Positions 1 through 5,870 of a stretch of DNA of 8,932 nt are shown in pieces (the first letter of the stretch is position 1; each line of letters begins with the position of its first letter). The DNA is from Flavobacteriales bacterium (lineage in GTDB: Bacteria; Bacteroidota; Bacteroidia; Flavobacteriales_D; Parvicellaceae), in contig JALWSJ010000040.1 in the NCBI GenBank assembly GCA_026993705.1, positions 1 to 8,932 of the forward strand, in the 5' to 3' direction. The notes beneath the pieces are model-generated. The model was given only the letters and a program-made list of their open reading frames with translations. It made no database searches and was not told the DNA's origin. The position numbers and the translations under genes are program-made.

Positions 1-100
1 CTTTTGGAGGGCAAAAGATATAGCGGATAGCCCGACCCTGTTTTTCTACAAAAATGTTTCGCGACAGCGGTTTGTGTAGAAAAACAGGGGAACGCCCAAA
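1..100 (+). repeat. Structured intergenic repeat, copy 1 (5' end cut by window edge)
   Basis: This is the first of two copies of a structured repeat (the other is 1789-1930 on the minus strand). Bases 2-37 match copy 2 at 35 of 36 positions, and 88-100 match its other end at 12 of 13 (gggaacRcccaaa). Between these lies a long hairpin: 36-50 pair perfectly with 75-89 (15 bp), extended by three more A-T pairs after one mismatch. A small inner stem cgc/gcg at 60-62/67-69 has the loop GACA. The stem sequence is unrelated to that of copy 2, although both pair. The right arm of a second hairpin (ggagggcaaaag, 6-17) is present, and its left arm would lie before base 1. The repeat ends directly against the stop codon of the neighbouring minus-strand gene. 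Mobile repeat, structured RNA and 3'-end processing element all remain possible. There is no U tract on either strand after the stem. Confidence 0.75.
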
Positions 101-1204
101 TTATCGTGCTAGTTTTAACACTCCTTTTTCTTCAAAGGTTTTTCCGTCTTTTCCTCTGGCGTTAATGATGTAAATGTAATTGTCTTCTTTGGCTGGTTCG
201 CCAAATTGATTGTTTCCGTCCCAACCTTCTTCTATGTTTGTGGTCGTGAATATTTGGTTTCCTGTTTTGTCAAAAATAACCAATTCGATAGATTGAATAT
301 TTTCGTAATTGAATACAAACTGGTCGTTTATACCATCGTTGTTGGGCGTGAAAATATTGGGGATATTTTCGATTTTACTGGTTGAAAGAACTTCAAATTT
401 CTTGCTGGCGATGCTAGAGTCTCCGTTTTGAGAAAGAATGATTAACTGAACGTTATATTCGCCCGGATGTTCGAATGTGTGCTGAGTTTCGGGTTCTCTG
501 CTAAGTGTTCCGTCGTCGAAATTCCAAATGGTTTTTGCATTGGGATATGGGTGAGAAAAACTTATATTTAGAGGAGCGTAACCGCCGACTGGACTTGCCG
601 AAATCGTAGCAATGAGTTTCTCCTTAGGTACTTCTACCATTTGAACGGTCGAAATCGATTGAGGAATTGTTTTAGTCCTTTGTTTGTTTAGTGTTTTAAA
701 CGGGTTTTCAGTTATTTCATTTTGGTGTGTTTCGTCTGTTTGTTGAGGTGTTTCACTGAGCATATAAACGACATCTTCTTTTGGCTTAATTTCTTCTTTT
801 ATAAGTACAGGGTCTGATTTTTCTGTCTTTTTCTGATTTTTACGTTCAATAACTGTACTCACTTCATCGGGGTTTTCAGTCTTTTTGTTTTCTGTTATAC
901 CCGTGCGAACAGGGGCATTTTGAACTTCCTTGTTTTTCGAGTGTTTTGTTGCTTTTTTCTCGGGTTTAGCCACCTCTTTTTTGTCTTGATTAGTGTTCAA
1001 TAACACACCGGTCAAAGCTAATATTCCCACGACTGCAATAATGGAAGCGACCTTATTCGCTACTATCGTTTTCAAAAGCGTAGAAGCGGGAGAAGGTGAC
1101 TGTATTTGTTTTGAGATATTAGCCCACGCTTGTTGCGGAACCTCCATTTCGTAGTCCTCCAATTGCGACTTAAAAACCTCTTCTATGTTGTATTGTTCTT
1201 TCAT
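101..1204 (-). CDS. Anti-sigma-like membrane protein with PKD and T9SS type B (CHU_C-like) domains
   Basis: A 367-residue protein. Residues 1-50 are a predicted cytoplasmic segment with the F.....DYE...P..AW..I pattern often seen at the N-terminus of Bacteroidota proteins encoded beside ECF sigma genes. Residues 52-69 form a single hydrophobic membrane segment, with no cleavable signal peptide. Residues 70-195 are a Lys/Glu/Thr-rich linker. Residues about 198-274 are a PKD domain (WNFDDGT at 227-233, HPGEY at 246-250). Residues about 281-367 are a gliding-motility-type C-terminal domain (NIFTPNNDGIND at 283-294, GWDGNN at 327-332), the T9SS type B sorting signature. The start lies 2 bp after the sigma gene stop, so the two are surely cotranscribed. 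The inferred role is to hold the sigma factor at the membrane and sense something in the periplasm. No canonical zinc anti-sigma motif is visible, so that role rests on context and topology. A sorting domain on a membrane-anchored protein is odd. Confidence 0.85.
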   Translation of the reverse strand: MKEQYNIEEVFKSQLEDYEMEVPQQAWANISKQIQSPSPASTLLKTIVANKVASIIAVVGILALTGVLLNTNQDKKEVAKPEKKATKHSKNKEVQNAPVRTGITENKKTENPDEVSTVIERKNQKKTEKSDPVLIKEEIKPKEDVVYMLSETPQQTDETHQNEITENPFKTLNKQRTKTIPQSISTVQMVEVPKEKLIATISASPVGGYAPLNISFSHPYPNAKTIWNFDDGTLSREPETQHTFEHPGEYNVQLIILSQNGDSSIASKKFEVLSTSKIENIPNIFTPNNDGINDQFVFNYENIQSIELVIFDKTGNQIFTTTNIEEGWDGNNQFGEPAKEDNYIYIINARGKDGKTFEEKGVLKLAR

Positions 1205-1206
1205 GT

Positions 1207-1740
1207 TTACCTCAATTTTAGTTGAGTTATTTTTTCTCTAAGCAGTGCTTTCGCTCGAGAATATTGTGATTTTGAAGTACTTACATTGATAGATAATTGT
1301 TCCGCAATTTCTTTATGCGAATATCCCTCAATGGCATATAGATTGAAAACCGTACGATAGCCAATGGGAATACTGTGCAAAACTTTCATCAAATCTTCGG
1401 CACAAAGTCGTTCTTCAATAAAATCATTTCTAGGCAATTGAAATTCCACTTCGTCAATATCGCTGTGAAACAACCTTTTTTTATTTTTCCGAATGCTATC
1501 CAATGCCGTATTTACAACAATTCTTCGCATCCAACCTTCGAAAGAACCTAATCCCGAATACTTATCCAATTTTTCAAAAATCTTTACAAAACCATCTTGC
1601 AACATATCTTGAGCCTCCGAGTGATTGTTCGCATAACGATAGCATACCGCCATTAACTTTGGAGCATACAAATCGTAGAGCTTCTTTTGAGCACTCGGCT
1701 TTCCCTTCAAACAATTTTTAATTAATTCTTCGTTGCTCAT
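1207..1740 (-). CDS. ECF-family RNA polymerase sigma factor
   Basis: A 177-residue sigma-70 family protein of the extracytoplasmic-function group, which directs RNA polymerase to a stress or surface regulon. Sigma region 2 spans residues about 20-87 (core-binding and -10 recognition, with AQDMLQDGFVKIFEKLDKY at 43-61 and the WMRRIVVNTALDSIRK segment at 70-85). Sigma region 4 spans about 118-172, with the helix-turn-helix around 140-163 (GYSHKEIAEQLSI followed by STSKSQYSRAKALL). The length is normal for the family and there is no region 3. The ATG at 1740 fits because the conserved N-terminal pattern (eeLI..C..G...A...LYdlYapkl) begins at once. The gene is followed after 2 bp by a membrane anti-sigma-like gene, the usual arrangement for such pairs. 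A candidate ECF-type promoter lies just upstream, consistent with self-activation. The target regulon cannot be read from this window. Confidence 0.95.
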   Translation of the reverse strand: MSNEELIKNCLKGKPSAQKKLYDLYAPKLMAVCYRYANNHSEAQDMLQDGFVKIFEKLDKYSGLGSFEGWMRRIVVNTALDSIRKNKKRLFHSDIDEVEFQLPRNDFIEERLCAEDLMKVLHSIPIGYRTVFNLYAIEGYSHKEIAEQLSINVSTSKSQYSRAKALLREKITQLKLR

Positions 1741-1757
1741 CGTTTCGTCAGTTCATT

Positions 1758-1784
1758 GACGTTATTTTATTACTAAAGGTTGCA
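1758..1784 (-). promoter_or_regulatory. Candidate ECF-type (autoregulatory) promoter of the sigma gene
   Basis: On the minus strand, TGCAAC (1784-1779) is followed by 17 bases and CGTC (1761-1758). The layout resembles the TGAAAC-N16/17-CGT(C/A) promoters used by many ECF sigma factors. Transcription would start near 1751, leaving a leader of about 10 nt before the ATG at 1740. A 5-bp inverted repeat (cgtca 1746-1750, tgacg 1757-1761) overlaps the CGTC box. The assignment is by pattern only. Confidence 0.4.
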
Positions 1785-1788
1785 TCAT

Positions 1789-1930
1789 CTTTTGGGTGTT
1801 CCCTTTACGGCATAAAAAAGCAGTTTCGTTGCACTCCACTACTTTTTAACGCCGTAAAGGTCGGGCTATCCACTATATCTTTTGCCCTCCAAAAAGAGGG
1901 AGGGCAAAAGGATACCGTTTCTATCCCTAA
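1789..1930 (-). repeat. Structured intergenic repeat, copy 2 (complete, three-helix)
   Basis: Read on the minus strand from 1930 to 1789, it has three paired parts. First, a hairpin with 12-bp perfect arms (1899-1910 and 1879-1890) around an 8-nt loop. Second, this hairpin sits between two purine-rich strands (GGGATAGAAACGGTATC at 1927-1911, GATATAGTGGATAGCCC at 1879-1863) that can pair at both ends (GGG with CCC, TATC with GATA) around an internal loop. Third, a long hairpin pairs 1842-1860 with 1802-1820: 10 perfect pairs, then one G-U, one U-U mismatch and mostly A-U pairs. The G-U is allowed only in RNA read from the minus strand, the same sense as copy 1. The copy ends with gggaacacccaaaag (1803-1789), just upstream of the sigma promoter. 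I recall similar intergenic sequences in other flavobacteria but cannot name a family. Confidence 0.75.
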
Positions 1931-1947
1931 CTCCTTTCGCCTAATCT

Positions 1948-2414
1948 TTAATATTTAGGATTTTCTAAAACTAAATCTTTTGGATATCTGAAAGCCCGTA
2001 TTTCTTTTTGTTTTGTTATTTGACCAACAAAGTCAAACTTAAAGTTTTCATTTTCAGAAGTTGTAACAAATACATTATCGTATCCTTTGTCCATCGGAGA
2101 AATATAAACCATAAGGACTTTACCCTTTAATTGGTTGTTGTCTTTCCCTGTTATATAACCTTCAATATCAATTTTATATTCAATGTTTTCTGGATAGTAT
2201 AAATAGTTTACTAGATAAAAAAAGGCTCGTTTTCTAGTCTTTTGTCTGTTTGTGTTATATGGTTTCCGCGATCTTTTTTAAATATTAGAAACATTAAGTC
2301 ATTTTTTAAATCTTTTGAATAAAGATCTATCTATTGTCCCAACGCTTTTTTAATATCGTTGTATACTCCGTCTTTTATTATTAAGTTGTCAGTCGGCACT
2401 ATATTGTTGATGTT
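1948..2414 (-). pseudogene. Decayed hypothetical gene (no start, nonsense codon, frameshift)
   Basis: Reading minus from 2414, an open frame gives a protein-like sequence (TDNLIIKDGVYNDIKKALGQ), then an in-frame TAG at 2331-2333. It continues in the same frame (DLYSKDLKNDLMFLIFKKD, later NHITQTDKRLENEPFF) to a TAG at 2211-2213. At the T7 run (A7 on plus, 2217-2223), adding one T joins this frame to the next one. That frame runs through YLVNYLYYPENIEYK, DIEGYITGKDNNQLKGKVLM and NVFVTTSENENFKF to a TAA at 1948-1950, ending KDLVLENPKY. The restored product would be about 150 residues. No ATG precedes the first segment; only an implausible GTG at 2399 is available. The fold is not certain: the middle part (GYITGKDNNQLKGKV...NVFVTTSENENFKF) resembles a carboxypeptidase-regulatory-like beta-sandwich. 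The 5' end stops exactly at the palindrome bounding the esterase gene, suggesting truncation by rearrangement. Confidence 0.7.
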
Positions 2415-2416
2415 TT

Positions 2417-2467
2417 AACGGTTAATGTAAAATGCGTTTTAATGCATTTTTACATAGTGTTAGCGGT
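2417..2467 (+). repeat. Imperfect palindrome A (cassette or terminal-repeat boundary)
   Basis: A 51-bp site that begins AACGGT (2417-2422) and ends GTTAGCGGT (2459-2467). Its inner stem pairs ATGTAAAATGC (2425-2435) with GCATTTTTACAT (2444-2455), with one bulged T and an 8-nt loop. The site is related to palindrome B (3681-3727), which lies in the opposite orientation; the two share both ends and an inner TAAAA..CGTTTT..AAT core. The esterase stop codon (2450-2452) lies inside the right arm, so the hairpin may also shape the 3' end of that mRNA. An attC-like recombination site or the terminal repeat of a non-autonomous element are the main alternatives. Confidence 0.6.
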
Positions 2468-3676
2468 ATTTAATATTGTTGTTTGTTTTGTCGTTTCAAA
2501 GTAAATAACATAATCAAACTTCTCTTTTTTTAATTTCTTGTATCGTTTGACCTTATAATTCGAATTAGTTTTGCCATAAGTGTGTCCTATTTCCGTATAT
2601 TTCATCTTGTGAACATCATGGATCTTCGAATAATCGTAGAAAAGTAGTTTAGCTTTATACTGAGAAAGATATTTTTCCAAGGAATTTCCTTTTGCTTTTT
2701 TAATTTCACATACACTGAAGATAGGTTTTTTCTTAATGTATTTCCATGCGTTGAAATTTCCGCTGTTCGTTGTTTGAGCAACACTTAAATATTTTTCGTT
2801 TAATTTTTCAGAGAGAAACTGACCAGATGTTTTAAACGAATAACTTGTAGGGTAGTCATACTGGGTTTTAGAAATATGGCTATTGTGCGCCATCCAGATT
2901 CCCTTTGAATGTGGGTTGAGATTCAAATAATTTAATATATTTAAAGCCATACAACTATCTCTGTAATTGTATTGATTAGAGGGGTTCAACTTATGCTGTA
3001 AGAATTGATTTAACGTGGCATTAATTAAAAGAGAATTTTTAGGTTCTACACCTTTTAAATAATTCACATAAAATGAATTCCAGTTATTTAGTGCTTGTCT
3101 AATTTCAGATGTATCTTGATAAGGATATTTAAGAGTGTGAAAGAATTCAGGTAATGAATCAGTATGGTTTTTAGTTTTTAGGATCCTATCAATCTCAATT
3201 TTATCATCAGAAAATGACTGCATATCACATCCTACAATTTGAATTTTATTACCTGTATTTTGGTTAAAATCCCTTATCCATTCTACAAACTCTTTCAATT
3301 CCTCTGTTGTCCAAGCAAAATACATTAGTTCTAATATTGCTTTATCGACATCATCGTCAGCACCATTAATGTATCTGTTAAGTCGAAGACACGCACTATA
3401 GTCTGCTTCTATAAAAATGGTATTAAACCCTCTATTTTCAACTAGATATTTAAAAATCCGATATCTCATTGTGGTAAATTCGCTAGTGCCATGTGTGCAC
3501 TCACCAATTCCGATTAATTGGACATCATTAAAAATGTTTGCGATTTTAGATAAATCAGAATTTTCAATTGAGGTTTCAAAAGAAATTAATGGGACACACG
3601 ACGATTCATTTTGACCGTAGGCAGTAGAAATAATAATTAAAAGAAGAAAAGTTGTCAATTTAGTCATGCTCATCAT
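2450..3676 (-). CDS. Secreted erythromycin-esterase-like hydrolase
   Basis: A 408-residue protein of the erythromycin esterase superfamily (EreA/EreB-like). Family hallmarks are all present: GECTHG at 58-63 (catalytic-region Glu59 and His62), FIEAD at 88-92, GCDMQ at 149-153, RDSCMALN at 239-246 and AHNSH at 263-267. Residues 1-21 are a signal peptide (hydrophobic FLLLIIIST, cleavage near AYG/Q), so the protein is exported. True macrolide esterases are usually cytoplasmic, so its substrate need not be a macrolide; many homologues have unknown substrates. I chose the start at 3676 (alternative ATGs at 3673 and 3667, both just before the signal peptide). The open frame extends to an ATG at 3781, but those 35 codons merely translate palindrome B and flanking AT-rich DNA. 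No partner gene is close: hutU ends about 200 bp upstream. The gene sits between palindromes A and B and behaves like accessory cargo. Confidence 0.85.
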   Translation of the reverse strand: MMSMTKLTTFLLLIIISTAYGQNESSCVPLISFETSIENSDLSKIANIFNDVQLIGIGECTHGTSEFTTMRYRIFKYLVENRGFNTIFIEADYSACLRLNRYINGADDDVDKAILELMYFAWTTEELKEFVEWIRDFNQNTGNKIQIVGCDMQSFSDDKIEIDRILKTKNHTDSLPEFFHTLKYPYQDTSEIRQALNNWNSFYVNYLKGVEPKNSLLINATLNQFLQHKLNPSNQYNYRDSCMALNILNYLNLNPHSKGIWMAHNSHISKTQYDYPTSYSFKTSGQFLSEKLNEKYLSVAQTTNSGNFNAWKYIKKKPIFSVCEIKKAKGNSLEKYLSQYKAKLLFYDYSKIHDVHKMKYTEIGHTYGKTNSNYKVKRYKKLKKEKFDYVIYFETTKQTTILNTANTM

Positions 3677-3680
3677 AGTT

Positions 3681-3727
3681 ACCGCTAACAACCTAATATA
3701 AGGAATTAAAAAACGTTTTATACCGTT
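3681..3727 (-). repeat. Imperfect palindrome B (partner of A, inverted)
   Basis: Read on the minus strand, this 47-bp site starts AACGGT (3727-3722) and ends GTTAGCGGT (3689-3681), the same two ends as palindrome A. The inner pairing is weaker (tataa 3697-3701 with ttata 3718-3722). The conserved GTTAGCGGT end lies 4 bp before the chosen ATG of the esterase gene. Together with A it encloses 2417-3727 (about 1.3 kb) as an inverted-repeat-bounded unit. Any leader of the esterase mRNA must run through it. Confidence 0.55.
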
Positions 3728-3880
3728 TATTTCATTCATGTTTGGGATTAAGATTTCTAACTCAGTTGATATAAATGCCAAGAAAATGGAATTTAGTGTT
3801 CTTTAAAAATTTAATAAAAGGTATCTTACTTTATTTGTAGAACAGAATACCAATCTAGTATTGATTAGAACAATAATTTA

Positions 3881-5866
3881 TTATTTTAACAACTCATCAT
3901 CTACAAAATGAGGTAAGGTAACTTTCAAATTCGGAGTACGTTCCATTTCTCTTTTTATAGCAAATAACGCCTCTTCATTTCTTGCCCATCCTCTTCTCGA
4001 AATTCCGTTGTTTACATCCCAAAACAACATTGCTTTCAATCTTTTACTTGCTTCATCGGTTCCGTCCAATACCATTCCAAAACCACCATTGATAACTTCG
4101 CCCCAACCTACACCTCCTCCATTATGGATACTCACCCATGTCGCTCCTCTGAACGAATCTCCTATTACATTCTGAATCGCCATATCGGCTGTAAAAGAAG
4201 AACCATCATAAATATTACTTGTTTCTCGGTAGGGAGAATCTGTTCCGCTAACATCATGATGGTCACGTCCCAACACAACAGGAGCAGATAATGTTCCGTT
4301 GGCAACTGCTTTGTTAAAGGCTTCTGCAATTTTGATTCTACCTTCTGCATCGGCATAAAGTATTCTGGCTTGCGAGCCTACTACCAATTTGTTTGCTTTT
4401 GCTTCGCGAATCCAATGGATGTTATCTCGCATTTGTTGCTGAATTTCTTCAGGAGCTGTTGTTGCAATCTTTTCTAATATTTCCAAAGCTATTTGGTCGG
4501 TTTTATCTAAATCCTCAGTTTTTCCAGAAGTGCATACCCACCTAAAAGGGCCAAAACCGTAATCAAAGCACATAGGTCCCATAATGTCTTGTACATACGA
4601 TGGATATTTAAAAGAACCATCTTCCTTAACAATATCAGCTCCCGCTCTAGACGCTTCCAACAAAAAAGCATTGCCATAATCGAAAAAATAAGTTCCTTTG
4701 GCAGTGTGTTTATTGATAGCGTTAGTTTGCCTAATCAAAGATTCTTGAACCTTTTGTTTAAACAATTCTGGATTTTCTGCCATCATTCTGTTTGACTCCT
4801 CATAAGAAATCCCCACAGGATAATAACCTCCTGCCCACGGATTATGCAATGATGTTTGGTCAGAGCCTAAATCAATGTAAATGTTTTCTTCGTCAAATTT
4901 TTCCCAAACATCAACCACATTACCATCGTAGGCAATAGAAACTGTTTCTTTATTTGCCGTAGCTTTCTTAACTCGTGCACAAAGTTCATCTAAGTCGCTG
5001 ATGATTTCATCTACCCAGCCTTGTTCGTGTCTTTTTTTAGTTGCTTTTATATTTACTTCTGCTGTTACAGAAACTACACCTGCAATATTTCCCGCTTTGG
5101 GTTGAGCTCCACTCATTCCTCCCAATCCTGAGGTTACAAACAGTTTTCCTTTAGTTCCTTTGTCGTCTATTTTTCTACAGGCATTAAGAACGGTAATTGT
5201 TGTACCATGCACAATGCCTTGGGGCCCTATGTACATATAGGAACCGGCAGTCATTTGTCCGTATTGTGTTACACCCAAAGCATTAAATCGTTCCCAATCA
5301 TCTTGTTTAGAATAGTTAGGAATCATCATACCGTTAGTTACGACCACTCGCGGAGCATCTTTATGCGAAGGAAACAATCCCATTGGGTGACCGCTGTACA
5401 TTGCCAATGTTTGTTCATCTGTCATTTCAGACAAGTATTGCATTGTCAGCAGATATTGAGCCCAATTTTGAAATACCGCTCCATTTCCTCCGTAAGTGAT
5501 TAACTCATGAGGATGTTGAGCGACTGCGGGGTCAAGATTATTTTGAATCATTAGCATAATAGCCTTAGCTTGAACCGATTTCCCTGGATACTCGTCTATT
5601 GGGCGTGCATACATTTCGTAAGTAGGACGAAAACGGTACATGTAGATTCTTCCGTACTGTTCCAATTCTTCTTTAAAATCTTCGATTAATTCCTTATGAA
5701 ATTTCTTGTCGAAATACCGCAACGCATTTTTTAAAGCCAAAACTTTTTCTTTTTCCGTAAGGATGTCTTTACGTTTAGGTGCGTGATTAACCGAATTATC
5801 ACGAGAAACTTTAGGCGGTAATTCTTTAGGTATCCCTTGTTGAATAAGTTCTTTAAATGTTGCCAT
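3881..5866 (-). CDS. hutU: Urocanate hydratase (urocanase), long form
   Basis: A 661-residue cytoplasmic NAD+-dependent enzyme that converts urocanate and water to 4-imidazolone-5-propanoate, the second step of histidine breakdown. Clear family signatures are YGGNGA (125-130), GQMTAGSYMYIGPQGIVHGT (203-222), the NAD-binding GLGGMSGAQPKAGN (247-260) and FGPFRWVCTSG (438-448). Cys445 in that last motif matches the conserved active-site-region cysteine of urocanases. HNGGGVGWGE at 581-590 and the Asp/Gly-rich C-terminal block are also typical. The protein is about 100 residues longer than the Pseudomonas putida enzyme (about 557), mainly from an N-terminal extension and internal insertions; long versions are usual in Bacteroidota. 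The ATG at 5866 is preceded by only 4 bp after the stop of the secreted PHP protein gene, so the two are probably cotranscribed. No other hut gene (hutH, hutI, hutG) is in the window. No clear terminator follows. Confidence 0.97.
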   Translation of the reverse strand: MATFKELIQQGIPKELPPKVSRDNSVNHAPKRKDILTEKEKVLALKNALRYFDKKFHKELIEDFKEELEQYGRIYMYRFRPTYEMYARPIDEYPGKSVQAKAIMLMIQNNLDPAVAQHPHELITYGGNGAVFQNWAQYLLTMQYLSEMTDEQTLAMYSGHPMGLFPSHKDAPRVVVTNGMMIPNYSKQDDWERFNALGVTQYGQMTAGSYMYIGPQGIVHGTTITVLNACRKIDDKGTKGKLFVTSGLGGMSGAQPKAGNIAGVVSVTAEVNIKATKKRHEQGWVDEIISDLDELCARVKKATANKETVSIAYDGNVVDVWEKFDEENIYIDLGSDQTSLHNPWAGGYYPVGISYEESNRMMAENPELFKQKVQESLIRQTNAINKHTAKGTYFFDYGNAFLLEASRAGADIVKEDGSFKYPSYVQDIMGPMCFDYGFGPFRWVCTSGKTEDLDKTDQIALEILEKIATTAPEEIQQQMRDNIHWIREAKANKLVVGSQARILYADAEGRIKIAEAFNKAVANGTLSAPVVLGRDHHDVSGTDSPYRETSNIYDGSSFTADMAIQNVIGDSFRGATWVSIHNGGGVGWGEVINGGFGMVLDGTDEASKRLKAMLFWDVNNGISRRGWARNEEALFAIKREMERTPNLKVTLPHFVDDELLK

Positions 5867-5870
5867 TAAA

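Noticed and set aside
36..89. Long hairpin of copy 1 as a rho-independent terminator for the anti-sigma gene
   Set aside because: The stem is long, but no U tract follows it on the minus strand. It is better explained as part of the repeat.
1879..1910. 12-bp hairpin as a simple terminator of the decayed gene
   Set aside because: No U run follows on either strand, and copy 1 carries the same right arm, so it belongs to the repeat structure.
2417..3727. Firm assignment of the palindromes as integron attC sites
   Set aside because: The two sites are inverted rather than direct, the GTT ends do not match GTTRRRY strictly, and no integrase is in the window. I kept it only as one hypothesis.
4165..4356. 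63-codon minus-strand open frame inside hutU in another frame
   Set aside because: It is a shadow of the real coding frame, with no start context and no recognisable sequence.
5207..5503. 98-codon plus-strand open frame inside hutU
   Set aside because: It is antisense to a strongly conserved part of urocanase and shows no protein-like features of its own. The same applies to the smaller antisense frames in hutU, the PHP gene, the esterase gene and the sigma gene.
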